From: Saprospiraceae bacterium
GTDB taxonomy: Bacteria; Bacteroidota; Bacteroidia; Chitinophagales; Saprospiraceae
Reading direction: 5' to 3'
Assembly (NCBI GenBank): GCA_020630775.1
Contig: JAHDIN010000015.1
Location: forward strand, 12,607-66,518
Length of the DNA: 53,912 nucleotides
Numbering within the stretch: the stretch's first letter is position 1; the number at the start of each line of letters is the position of its first letter. Below are positions 17,790 to 29,000 of the stretch, one piece after another. Made by a program: the position numbers and the translations under genes. The notes under the pieces were generated by a model. The model was not told the DNA's origin, did not search any database, and saw only the letters and a list, made by a program, of their open reading frames with translations.

Positions 17790-18162
17790 TGATCTAAATT
17801 TTATTTTTTCTTCTTTTTCATATCCAAAAAGAAGCAAAAGTCTAGGCTTATTTCATTCTTATATGCTTCCCTTTTTTCAAATTTTCTAAAACAAGCGCCA
17901 ACTCGTCGGAATTATCCTCCTCAAACAGGCCATTGTTTCTTTACGAAAATTTGAAAGCATTGCACAATGAAAAAGGCCCGTCCGTTTGATTCATGTTGTA
18001 AGACAAAAGTTCGTTCAAAGAAATAATCATTAATTATTATCGGTTAGTCCAAGCCGTTTACATAAATACACTCACCCCAGATTGATTAATGAACGGAATT
18101 AAAAAATGGAAAAGAGAGCATTTCAGATCAAAGCATTAATAATTATTAATTGTTAATTATAA
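17790..18162. other. Gene-free gap, possible interspersed repeat remnant
   Basis: These 373 bp between the ATPase and the TetR gene have no gene. One plus-strand frame stays open for about 50 codons (around 17805-17955) without a start and reads as low-complexity Phe/Lys-rich sequence. The stretch is richer in mixed-composition sequence than neighbouring gaps (CGCCAACTCGTCGGAATTAT, GAAAAAGGCCCGTCCGTTTG) and ends in an AT-only inverted region (18125-18172). It could be the relic of a repeat or mobile element; no terminal repeats or transposase are seen. Confidence 0.35.
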
Positions 18163-18843
18163 TTATTTACAATGCAGCACCCTATTCTTGTAAAATTGAA
18201 GCAACTTAACAACACTTTCGTAATTCTTCTTTTTGACTTTAATGTCTGTCAATTGAGGAATGTGTTCAGCGAAGAAGATTTGATTGTTCGCCATTTCGAA
18301 TAAGTTGCTGGCGAATGAATGCGGATAAGGAAAATCCGGTTCTATTTCTAAAATTACATCAGCCACTTGTTGAATCAAATTATTGTAGGCTAAAAAGAAT
18401 CCTTCTTTATTTTCTTTATCAACACTTTTAGTGTGATACGCTTTTGTAGATTCTTCAATGATGATGTGATGCAATTTTTTTTCGTTGACGAACTCTATGC
18501 CTGGATTTTCTTTTGTGGCATCTACAAAGTTATCAATGATGATATCCAATTTTCTATTGGGGTCATTGATGTTTTGTAAATTGTAATCAATCAAGTAGCT
18601 CACCCAGTTCCAATACCAGACGACTAAGTAAAGTAATAAGAGGTGCTTGTTCTCAAAATACCTATACAATGAAGTTTCATTGGAACCCATTTTCTGGGCT
18701 AATTTTCTAAAAGTAAAGCACTCAAATCCAACTTCATCAATCAAATCAATGCTATTACTTATAATATCCCTTCCCAATTGTGTTTGGAGTGGGTCCCGAA
18801 GCGAGAGCCCTTGAGGGATTTTGATTCCTGACATGATAATCAT
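18163..18843 (-). CDS. TetR/AcrR-family transcriptional regulator
   Basis: This 226-residue protein has an N-terminal helix-turn-helix of TetR type at about 25-75 (IISNSIDLIDEVGFECFTFR, then KLAQKMGSNETSLYRYFENK), with the typical SLYRYFxNK signature. The remaining 150 residues are helical and would form the ligand-binding and dimer domain. Start could be Met1 (18843) or Met4. It is divergent from the SulP transporter gene with a 130-nt gap, so regulation of that transporter and of itself is likely. The inducing ligand is not evident. Confidence 0.88.
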   Translation of the reverse strand: MIIMSGIKIPQGLSLRDPLQTQLGRDIISNSIDLIDEVGFECFTFRKLAQKMGSNETSLYRYFENKHLLLLYLVVWYWNWVSYLIDYNLQNINDPNRKLDIIIDNFVDATKENPGIEFVNEKKLHHIIIEESTKAYHTKSVDKENKEGFFLAYNNLIQQVADVILEIEPDFPYPHSFASNLFEMANNQIFFAEHIPQLTDIKVKKKNYESVVKLLQFYKNRVLHCK

Positions 18844-18976
18844 GGCCCAAAGCTATATATATTTTCTACTAACGATTGAACAATAGTTACTTTTTTCTGT
18901 TATTGCATCATTAACTTTTATGTAAGTATTACTAATATTTGCAGAAGTATTGTTATTTTGTTTAAAATTCATTGTC

Positions 18977-20581
18977 ATGAGCCAATATGTAAAAAACCTC
19001 AAAAACGATCTTTCCGCCTCGTTAATCGTCTTTTTAGTAGCTGTTCCTCTATGTTTAGGGATAGCTTTAGCCTCTGGAGCCCCTTTATTTTCTGGGATTA
19101 TCGCGGGAATCGTAGGTGGAATTGTTGTCGGTGCATTGAGTGGATCTCAGCTAGGTGTTAGTGGCCCAGCCGCAGGATTAGCAGTGATCGTTTTGACGGC
19201 AATAGACGATTTAGGTGCTTTTGACATTTTTCTTTTAGCAGTTGTTATCGCAGGTGTTTTCCAATTTATATTGGGTGTTTTAAAAGCTGGGATAATTGGT
19301 TATTATTTTCCAAACTCTGTGATTAAGGGTATGTTAGCCGGTATTGGGGTGATCATATTTCTTAAGCAAATTCCGCATGCATTTGGCTATGATGGGGATT
19401 ATGAAGGCAATTTAGCATTCACATCAGCAGACGGACACAATACATTCTCTCAGTTTTATTATATGCTTGAAAACATTACACCTGGAGCTGTAGTGATTTC
19501 AGTGCTTTCGATAGCGATTCTTATCCTTTGGGAGCAAAAGTTCATGAAGAACATTTCCATCTTTAAATTGATACAGGGCCCATTAGTGGTCGTGGCATTA
19601 GGTGTAATTTTAAATCTAGCATTCAATGGATCAAGTCTAGCTCTAGGTGCTGATCAAGTTGTATCTATACCTGTTGCTTCGGGTATCGCAGGCTTTGTTG
19701 ATCTATTTACATTCCCTGACTTTTCTGCATGGAACAACCCTCAAGTATATACTGTAGCTATCACTATAGCTGTAGTGGCTTCATTAGAAACACTACTCTG
19801 CTTAGAGGCTACAGATAAATTAGATCCACTTAAACGTGTCTCCCCTGCTAATCAGGAATTAAGAGCACAAGGCATCGGTAACCTGGTATCAGGATTGATT
19901 GGTGGATTACCAGTAACACAGGTTATTGTAAGAAGTTCTACGAATATATTATCTGGTGGTAAAACAAAAGTATCAGCTATAGCACACGGTTTTATCTTAC
20001 TTTTTAGTGCGATGCTTATACCAAATGTTTTGAACCTCATTCCTTTGGCAAGTTTAGCGGCGATTCTATTTCTAGTAGGTTATAAATTAGCTAGACCTAG
20101 CTTATTCAAGTCGATGTTTAAAAAAGGCATGTCAAGCTTTATTCCTTTTATTGTCACTATTGTAGGTATCGTATTAACTGACCTATTAATGGGTATTGGT
20201 ATTGGAATGGCTGTAGCTATCTTTTATGTACTCTACAACAGCTATAAAAAGCCTTTCTTATTTGAATCAGAAGAGCACATGAAAGATGGTAAGATTGTCC
20301 TTCAATTAAGTGAAGATGTAACTTTCTTAAATAAAGCTAATATTCAAAGAGCATTAAATGCCATTCCTGATTCAAGTACAGTCGTTATTGATGCATCTAA
20401 ATCTATCGACATCCATGATGATGTGTTAGAATTGATAGAAGAATTCAAAATCAACGCTGTTGAAAGAAATATCACAGTAGAATTTATAGAAAGAAAGAAT
20501 GTTGGCTCTGGAAGTTCGCAAATCAAGAACTTTGAAAGTTCTGTAAAAGGTTTCGAACTAGAACCCATTGGGTTGAATTAG
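18977..20581 (+). CDS. SulP-family anion transporter with STAS domain
   Basis: The ATG at 18977 gives a 534-residue product beginning MSQYVKNLKNDLSASLIVFL; an earlier ATG (18950) lies before it. It has 12-14 hydrophobic segments with the SulP signature VAVPLCLGIALASGAP and GLSGPAAG-like GVSGPAAGLAV near 60-75, and a cytoplasmic C-terminal STAS domain (about 435-534, VVIDASKSIDIHDDVLELIE). SulP proteins move sulfate, bicarbonate or other anions; the substrate cannot be fixed from sequence, and no carbonic anhydrase or sulfate-assimilation gene is adjacent. The divergent TetR gene is a probable regulator. Confidence 0.93.
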   Translation: MSQYVKNLKNDLSASLIVFLVAVPLCLGIALASGAPLFSGIIAGIVGGIVVGALSGSQLGVSGPAAGLAVIVLTAIDDLGAFDIFLLAVVIAGVFQFILGVLKAGIIGYYFPNSVIKGMLAGIGVIIFLKQIPHAFGYDGDYEGNLAFTSADGHNTFSQFYYMLENITPGAVVISVLSIAILILWEQKFMKNISIFKLIQGPLVVVALGVILNLAFNGSSLALGADQVVSIPVASGIAGFVDLFTFPDFSAWNNPQVYTVAITIAVVASLETLLCLEATDKLDPLKRVSPANQELRAQGIGNLVSGLIGGLPVTQVIVRSSTNILSGGKTKVSAIAHGFILLFSAMLIPNVLNLIPLASLAAILFLVGYKLARPSLFKSMFKKGMSSFIPFIVTIVGIVLTDLLMGIGIGMAVAIFYVLYNSYKKPFLFESEEHMKDGKIVLQLSEDVTFLNKANIQRALNAIPDSSTVVIDASKSIDIHDDVLELIEEFKINAVERNITVEFIERKNVGSGSSQIKNFESSVKGFELEPIGLN

Positions 20582-20610
20582 CTGAGGAAAAATTTGGAAG
20601 AAGAATAGTG

Positions 20611-20800
20611 ATAAGTATAAGCTTAAGTATAAGTTTAAGTTTAAGAGGTTTGCGACGTAGTCCGATATTTCAATCGAAGTTTAGGTAACGATTTGTTATC
20701 CTCGCCTCGTATCATTGCAATGAGTACAAGTTGAAGTTGAAGAATAAGTTTAGTTGGTATTTGACTTAAACTTAAGCTTAGTCTTAATCTTAGACTTATC
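20611..20800. repeat. Inverted pair of hexamer word tracts
   Basis: Six TAAGTA-like hexamers run 20611-20646, and six CTTAAA/CTTAGT/CTTAGA-like hexamers run 20765-20800 in inverted orientation, so the two 36-bp tracts are imperfect reverse complements about 118 bp apart. The interior has no gene. The same hexamer family occurs at 387-416. The structure lies in the 285-bp gap between the SulP and DUF1573 genes. Confidence 0.8.
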
Positions 20801-20866
20801 ATTTTTAACACTTCCTTATAAGCATCCCAATGCTTAATTATTGAATTTTGTAGTATAATCTTCGAA

Positions 20867-21295
20867 ATGAAATATATAGCATTGGGATTCTTCTTTTTAG
20901 TACCCTTCATAATGATGGGCCAAAAGAAAGCCATTAGCCAAAGTGCTGTAAAGCAATTTAAAAAGTCTCCTGTCGAAATGACCTTTGAGAAGGAAAATAT
21001 TGACTTAGGCACTATCAAAAAAGGCAATATCGAAGAATTCGAGTTTAAATTCGAAAACACAGGCTCTGAAGCTATTGAAATTCAATTGGTTTCAGCATGT
21101 GAATGTTCAACTGTAGATTGGCCGTCAACGCCCATTACACCTGGAGAATCAGGTTCTATAAGCGTCAAGTTTGACAGTGGTAAAAAAGAGGTTGAGGAAG
21201 TTGTTGATGTGGATGTCATCTTAAAAAACAAGGACAAAGCTACTGGGCGTTCCATTTTTAAGATACTATCGTTTACTTATCAGTTTGGGGAATAA
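20867..21295 (+). CDS. DUF1573 secreted protein
   Basis: This 142-residue protein has a signal peptide (about 1-19, ending MMGQ) and a DUF1573 domain at about 40-125: DLGTIKKGNIEEFEFKFENT, then the signature CECSTVDWPSTPITPGESG, and a closing strand. These small Ig-like domains are common in periplasmic or surface proteins of Bacteroidota, with unknown exact role. It is convergent with the SEC-C gene, with only 13 bp between the stop codons. A hexamer inverted-repeat pair lies just upstream. Confidence 0.85.
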   Translation: MKYIALGFFFLVPFIMMGQKKAISQSAVKQFKKSPVEMTFEKENIDLGTIKKGNIEEFEFKFENTGSEAIEIQLVSACECSTVDWPSTPITPGESGSISVKFDSGKKEVEEVVDVDVILKNKDKATGRSIFKILSFTYQFGE

Positions 21296-21308
21296 TTAAA
21301 TTCCTTCT

Positions 21309-22922
21309 TTATTTCGCTAAACAACACTTTTTATATTTTTTACCGCTTCCACAAGGGCAAGGATCATTTCTTCCAGCTTTAGGAGGCGCTTTATATGGTT
21401 CTGAAAATAACTGCTCGTCATAATTTTCTAAATTGTCGAAATCGTCATAAAGGTCAGCCATAATTATTTCTTCATCATCTATGTCGTTTGTATATGAATG
21501 CCATGTAGAAATAATTTCCTTATAACGATCTGTAATCGACAGTATTTTGTCCTTAAATTGCGTAAATCGCTCTTCGTGCATATCTTTCTCAACAAACTCC
21601 CAATCGCCACAAATAAAAGTGGATACCCATCCTCGCTTGAATAACGTTTCTATCTTTGGTAACAACTCAACGGCTTTAAGATCAAGAATTTCGCATATTA
21701 CAAGCCCATTGAGTTCACTATCAATAATATTGTCTTCAGGATCAAGATTTAAGAAAGCATCAAATAATCTATCATACCAATTGATAACTTCGTCACATCT
21801 TTCAGGATGATGTAAGGCTATTTGCAACATCATATCAGAAATATTTGATCGTGCAAAAGCATCTACTCCTGGTCTTAACATGAATGGCATCGCCAACTCT
21901 AAATCATGGCCTATAAGTTTATATAGAGGCTCCCAAAACATAGAGGTTTTAAAATCACCAAAATATAAATCTAAATAAGCCGGTGATTGACTTAAAACAT
22001 CAAAAATTATTTGGATACTTTCTGTCGCTTTAAGTTCGCCCAATAAATAAATGGCATGGATTAGGAAATTCATTTTCTCCTCTACCCAATTACCCTCACC
22101 ATATGAATTTAAAAAATAATTAAAACGTATAATCGAATCTTGAAGTACCATTTCAAGATCTTTAATAAGCGATTCTCTAGAAAGCTCTAAAATAGCCTCA
22201 AGTTTTTCTTCTGCAATGGTTAAATCATGGTTATACAGCCACTCTATTTCTTGATGCAGAAATTTTGGTGGATGAATGACTAGAGTTAGTTCTTGGACTT
22301 TTGTCTTTACTGAAATCTTCGTTTTTTCTTCTTCCTCTTTTCTTTTTTCAATCGCGATTAAATTAGCCTTTGTAATATAGCCTTTAGCTATTTCAGTATC
22401 ATTCGAATAAGGCGCTAAATCGTTCATTATACTGAAACGAATATACGCTTGTTCAAGATCTTCTATTGCCGTAAAGTACATCACAGCCGTTTTCATAAAT
22501 GCAAGAACCTCGGCTATATGAAATAGATCTCGATGAGGATAAAGTCCTTTGATTTCCATATCTGGTCCTAAGACTTCAGGTATTTTATGGTATTCACCAT
22601 CCATAAAATACTCATTAGCAAGGTTTATCTTTCCTATCAAATAATCTGGGTGCTCGGCAATAATCCACCTGTTGACCTCACGCATTTTTTGAGGTTCATT
22701 TAAGGACATGTATAACACAGAAAGGAAGTTCTTTAATTGTGGATTTCTAGGATAACGCTCTATGGCATCCAATAACTTCTGAATGCTTGAACGCTTCCCT
22801 TCTAATGCCAATTCATGATAATCCTGAAGTCTCTTTTGTAATTCTGGCGTAATAGCATTTTGCTTATTTAAGAAACTTGGATCAGAGGTTATCTTATATT
22901 CCATTTTAACTAAATCACTCAT
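21309..22922 (-). CDS. SEC-C motif protein with helical-repeat body
   Basis: This 537-residue cytoplasmic protein ends in a canonical SEC-C zinc-binding motif (RNDPCPCGSGKKYKKCC, about 518-534). The N-terminal part (about 30-210) has TPR-like helical pairs (IQKLLDAIERYPRNPQLKNF, LIGKINLANEYFMDGEYHKI) and the middle is also helical (LLGELKATESIQIIFDVLSQ). Similar SEC-C proteins of unknown function are frequent in Bacteroidota. The motif is shared with SecA, where it binds SecB and the ribosome, but no motor domain is present here. It could be a protein-interaction scaffold; no function is claimed. Confidence 0.82.
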   Translation of the reverse strand: MSDLVKMEYKITSDPSFLNKQNAITPELQKRLQDYHELALEGKRSSIQKLLDAIERYPRNPQLKNFLSVLYMSLNEPQKMREVNRWIIAEHPDYLIGKINLANEYFMDGEYHKIPEVLGPDMEIKGLYPHRDLFHIAEVLAFMKTAVMYFTAIEDLEQAYIRFSIMNDLAPYSNDTEIAKGYITKANLIAIEKRKEEEEKTKISVKTKVQELTLVIHPPKFLHQEIEWLYNHDLTIAEEKLEAILELSRESLIKDLEMVLQDSIIRFNYFLNSYGEGNWVEEKMNFLIHAIYLLGELKATESIQIIFDVLSQSPAYLDLYFGDFKTSMFWEPLYKLIGHDLELAMPFMLRPGVDAFARSNISDMMLQIALHHPERCDEVINWYDRLFDAFLNLDPEDNIIDSELNGLVICEILDLKAVELLPKIETLFKRGWVSTFICGDWEFVEKDMHEERFTQFKDKILSITDRYKEIISTWHSYTNDIDDEEIIMADLYDDFDNLENYDEQLFSEPYKAPPKAGRNDPCPCGSGKKYKKCCLAK

Positions 22923-22989
22923 TGTAGATGTATCTTAAGTAATAAATGTCCTATGTTTTCATTATAAATTTCTATAAAAAACTTTGCAT

Positions 22990-23022
22990 AAAAAAAAGCC
23001 CTCGACTTAACATCAAGGGCTT
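22990..23022 (-). terminator. Rho-independent terminator of the giant surface-protein gene
   Basis: On the minus strand AAGCCCT (23022-23016) pairs with AGGGCTT (23002-22996) around a 13-nt loop, and the stem runs into eight T (22997-22990). It lies 24-56 nt beyond the stop codon of the 16.4-kb gene, exactly where its transcript should end. Confidence 0.85.
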
Positions 23023-23045
23023 CCAGCTTTTGGGAAAGCGTTTCT

Positions 23046-26000
23046 TTAATCGATAATGATTACCTTCTTATTGATGACTTTGCTTTCATCAACGATGACT
23101 TTCAATGTGTAGATACCATTATCTAAATCCTTAACATCAAGCTTGTATGCTTTTTGGCCAGGATTTACATTCACATCAAGAATCAAATTAGACTTAACTG
23201 TTTGACCTTGAGCATTTAGTACATGAACTTTTAACTCCCCTATTGTATTTTCTGAATCAAGTTCAACTGTTAATTCATCGACCACTGGATTTGGATATAA
23301 AGACACCTTTACATTAGACAATTGACGACGTCTTAAAGACACATTATTTGAAGTGGTCACTTCTCCATCAATATCTAATCTTAGTACTTTATAAGCACAT
23401 GCTTCACATTCTTCAATATCAAAATCTTCGAATTTATAGTTGTTTTGATCCGTATCATAATTAGCTAGTACTTTTCCGATAGCCTCAAATTCCTCACCAG
23501 GAACTGCTCTCATGATTTCAAAATGACTTGTAGAAGCATCATTATTTTCCCATGTGAGTGTATTTGCGTTAGCACTTACAGCGCCATCAACTTCAATAGG
23601 TCTAATTGATCCTGTAGACACTAATCCAGCGCCCATATGTTGTATGTAATCACCAGGATTAACGGTAAAGAACTTCGTCGTATTTGGACCATTGGTACCA
23701 TCAACATCACTATCCTTAGTTATATCATTACCCATATGCGGCGTCGTTGCTGCAAAGTGTGAAGGAATATCAAACTTCAATGAATATGTATTCTTACCTA
23801 AGTTATCAATATGGTAGATACCGCTACTGTTTGTGGTTGCCATACCTAACTGCTTACCAAATAGGTCGATCGCTCTTACAACAATTCCTGATACGCCAGA
23901 TTCATTTGATTCACGCGTACCATTACCATTACTATCTAACCATACATAATCGCCGATAGTACCTTGCGTGTAATATCCAGCTCCGATATCACATCTTTCT
24001 TGTCCACAGTTAACTGTGAATGCTGCTGTTGTCCCATCACCAAATGCACCTGTAACATCACTATCAATATTTTCATTGATACCAAAGTTGGCTACTGCTG
24101 GCACCAAGCTTTCTGGCGGATTATTAAACTTCAGATAATAATTTCCAGGAGGTACGCAGAATTTGAAATAACCATCATCAGAAGGCGTATTTGGTTTATG
24201 ACCAGAGTACGTGTAATCATATAGAATGTATTCACCAGACTCTTGTCTATACAATTCTATCTTCATACCATTGATGCCATTCTCGGTATTATCAAACAAG
24301 TCATTTTTGTTATAATCTAACCAAATACGTTCACCAATATTTACACACTTGTATAATCCAATATCGAAGCTATCCAATTCACACTCTCCCGGACCTAAGT
24401 GGACCAATCTTGTTGTTCCAAATCCATTAGTGTGATCGATATCTGAATCCTGAGATTCATTATTACCTACATTTTCAAATGCAAGTTCGTAATCAGCTGG
24501 ATCTACTTTTACATAATAATGTCCTGGATAAAGATTATCGAATTGATAGAATCCTGACGCATCCGTAAATGCATTCCCTACTAATAGATCTTCACTATTA
24601 TACAATTCTACTTCAATACCGCTTACACCAGATTCTCCTGTTTGCAATCCATCTCCATTACAATCTTCAAATACAAAGTCTCCTAATTTTGCCAATGGTA
24701 TCAAACCTGCATCTACATCCATAATCATCTCACCCGCCTCAAGTGTTATACATTCTGTATCACCATTTAAGTCCACATCAGAATCGATTGTTTCGTCGCC
24801 TTGATTTGGCAACGTAAAGTCACATCCTTGTGGCAAGCCAGAAATATCGAATGCTAATTGATAATCACCTGGCAATAATAAATCAAATACATAGAAGCCA
24901 TTGGCATCTGTCGTTGTCGTTGTAATTTCTGCACCATTGCAATCAAACAATGTTACGACAACACCTGCAACACCTACTTCGCCATTGTTTTGTAAACCAT
25001 CTCCATCAGTATCTTTCCAAACTGTATCTCCAATAGATCCTGTTACTAAAACATCAGATACATCATTATCATCTTCATCATCTCCATTGCCATGCTCATT
25101 AATTTCATCATCATTATCATCACCTGGAGTCACATCATTATCGTTATTTGGATCATTATCTGGTGTACTATCAGCATCTGTACCATCAGAACTAACGATC
25201 TCAGCTTCGTTTGTCCAAGATTCGAAAGTAGCGTTGGCTGGAATCGTAATTTCTAAGAAAAGAGTTATCGTCTCTGAAGTACCTGGAGCCAATGGTCCTG
25301 CAAAAGTATATTCAGCATAAGTACCATTTAAAGTCCAACCATCATTGACACCTCCTGGTGTGAATATGAAACCTTCATTTAAATAATCTGTAACAAGAAT
25401 ATTATTCGCATCTACATTACCTTGATTGTGTAAAACAATTTCGAATTCTACAACATCACCAGGCAAGTAAGGTCCTCTATTATCAATTATTTTTTGAAGC
25501 GCTAAATCATAAATTTCTATCATTTCGATATCATGATCATCTTCATCTCCATCAGAGTTATCGATATTATTATCTATTGGCGTACCATCGTTTGTTTCAT
25601 CGTTATCTGGATCACTATCGATATCATTCGCAATCATGCCTAATTCATCATAAGCTTCCGTTATTTCACCAGCATTAGTCCAAGCACCGGCTTCATCACA
25701 AGGTACAATATTTACTGTCAATGGTACTGTGGCAGTTGAACCAGGCATCACTGGACCTGCAAAAGTATTGACTAAGTTACCTGACGCAGGGTCTACAGAC
25801 CATCCTGGACTTGCAACAAACTCAAATCCGCATGGTAAATAATCTACTAAACTGACGTCATGGGCTGGAACAGATCCTTGATTAACTATCACATAATCGA
25901 ATGTCATCTCTTGACCATAACTATAAGGTCCAGCTGTAGAAGCGACTTTCGTTAAAGCAATATCAAATACTCTAAAGACTTCATTATCCTCATCATCTTC

Positions 26001-29000
26001 GCTTTGATCACCATCATCATTAGAAGGTGTAGAATCCCAGTCATCAACTAATGGCTCCCCTTCTTCATCGAAGGTTGTCGTAATCTCAGTGACGTTTGTA
26101 TAGTCTGCAGTACTCATACCACCACTTACAAATTCTAGAACGATATCTACACATTGCTGATCTCCAGGATTAATTGGTCCAGCAAAAGTATGCGTCACGC
26201 TTGGTGCAGCGCCTATCCATTCAAGATTATCAGCAGGATCAAAATTAAATCCAGCTGGGATATAATCTGCAACCTCTACACTGCTAAATGAAGTGTTACC
26301 TTCATTTGTAATACAGATATTAAATATGATATCATCACCAAAAGTATAAGGTGGACTCATTGAAGGATCTAAAGATTTTTCGATTGATAAATCTGGAATA
26401 CAGATTTGCGCTAAATCGTGATCATCTTCATCACCAAATGAATTGTCAATCACATTATCTCTTGGAGGACCGTCATTGCTTGGATTAAAGTCCATATTAC
26501 TGTCCATATCATCTATCTCATCACCATTGAAATCACTTGCCGTATAAATTTCTGCATAGTTAGATGGCAAGTTATTGATATCGAATGAAGTGATATCAAA
26601 AGTAATTTGAATCGTATCACTTTCGCCACCGGCTAGAGGACCATCAATAAAGTAATAAGCGAATCCACTAAATGGATCTCTATACCAATCTGAATCATTT
26701 AAATCCCACGACGGATGTTGCATGATATAATCAATCACTCCAATATCGTATACATCACAATTACCTTGATTGATGATTATAATATCAAATGTCATTTGCC
26801 CACCAGTGCCGTCACCATTACTTGCAAATCCAGCACACTCTTTTTGTAATGCTAAATCACAATTACCCATAATAGAAACTACTTGTTCGTCGATGTCATC
26901 TTCTCCTTGAGGATCGTTATTTGGATTGCTATCAGGGTCACTATCTCTGTCTTTCTGAGGATTACCCTCTTCATCTGTAGCATCATTGATCTCTCCAGTG
27001 TTCATATAACTATTACCTTCTACAGCAGTCATTAATACTTGTAAGGTAATATCTACTGTTGCTTGAGCACCAGGCAATAATCCTCCTGCTGGTAAATCAC
27101 CATTCGCAACCGACAAGGTTATTGATGCAGGATTAGTATTGGTCCAATCTGGATCATTCAATGCAAAATCAGCAGGGATATGATCTAAGATCTCAATATT
27201 ATCAGCAGGGATTTCTCCTTGATTTGTTACAGTGAATGTATAAGTGACATCGTCACCAACCATTACTGTAGTAGATTGACCTACTGCTAATGATTTAGTT
27301 AATGCTAAGTCGAACTCTAAGAGTGAAACTTCAACCTCATCAATATCATCTTCACCAGGCGTATCGTTTGTGGCATTTCCATCAGGGTCACTATCTGTAT
27401 CTTCTCCATCATCATTACTTATTTCTGCAACGTTAGTCAAATCACAACTTGGATCAACAGGATTAGATAATTGTAAAGTAATTGGTACAGTAACAGATGA
27501 TCCCGGTGTTAATCCACCAGCAGGAATTAGATTGGTTTCATCCAATGTAAATGTTGCTGGTCCCTCAGCAGGTCCGCTCCAATTGGCATCTGCTAAAGTC
27601 ATACAAGTAGGAATGTAATCTGTTATTTCAACTACAAATGCATTAAACTCCCCTTGATTTGTAACTGTAATTTCATAATCTATTAAATCACTAGGAGCCA
27701 CTGCACTGGATTGGCCTGTTGCTAAGCTTTTAGTCAAAGCTAAGTCGTAAGATAATAAACCAATAGTCTCTTGATCGTGATCATCTTCATCGCCATTTAA
27801 ATTCTCAGTTTCGTTATCACCACCAAACACATCATCTGTAGGGTCATCATTAGGTGTACTATCTGTATCTGTAAGTACTGTGCCATCATCATCTGTAGCT
27901 GCACTTATTTCTGCCCAATTGGTTAAGTCACAATCAGAATCTGCGGTAGCTGATACATTTAAAGTAATATCAACTTGCACGATATCATCCGGAGCCAACC
28001 CTCCAGCAGGCAGTCCGCCATTAGCAACCGACAATGTAGTCATCACAGGACCAGCATCATCACCAGACCAATCTGGATCAACATTAGTCATACATGCAGG
28101 AACATAATCAGTAACCACAATATTATCAGCAGCAATTGTCCCTTGGTTATATACTGTGATGGTAAATGTAACATCCGACCCAGGTGCAACATTGGCACTT
28201 TGAGAAGTCGCCAATACCTTAGTTAAGGCTAAATCAAAGTTATTAATGACGATCGTTTCTACATCATGGTCATCTTGATCATCATTAGCCCCATCAGTTT
28301 CATTATCCGTTACAGGACCATCATTTGTATTGTCATCATCTGGTGTACTATCTTGATCATCGCCGTTATCGCCACTAATTTCTGCAAAGTTGGAAATATT
28401 CATTCCCTGAGGAGCATCAGCGTCTACAGTTAGAACAATCTCTGCAAATACACATTCACCAGCTGTTAAACCTTCTGCTGGCAATTGTCCACCAGCTGAA
28501 CTAAATGATGTTTCATAACCGGCTGCCGTCATCATCCATCCATTTGCTGTATTCGTTGGATGTCCTGCATTAAAGGTCATACCACTAGGAATATAATCTG
28601 TAATTGTAATATCGTCAGCTTCAATTTGAGCCTGATTACAAACAGTGATTCTGAATGTTACATCATCATTTGGATTATAGACACCCGTCTCTCCTGGTGC
28701 TAATTCTTTTATTAAACTTAAATCATATAGGCAACCTGTAACTGTTACTTCAATACTACACGCTGCTGACATACATCCATTTGCATCAGTAACTATTACG
28801 TCATAGTTACCTGGAGCCAATCCATTAAACACATTGCCATCTTGACCTGTCCCACCATTTAATGAATACATAAATGGAGCTGTACCGCCCATTACTGTTA
28901 CAGTAATCTGTCCATCATCTTGGCCTTGACAACCACTTGGATTCATACTTAAATCACAAGTTAGAATTTCAGGTTCTAGAATTTCAATTTCACAAACAGT

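Noticed and set aside
20641-21060. Minus-strand frame of 139 codons opposite the DUF1573 gene
   Set aside because: It is antisense to a well-supported secreted protein, and its end translates the hexamer tract.
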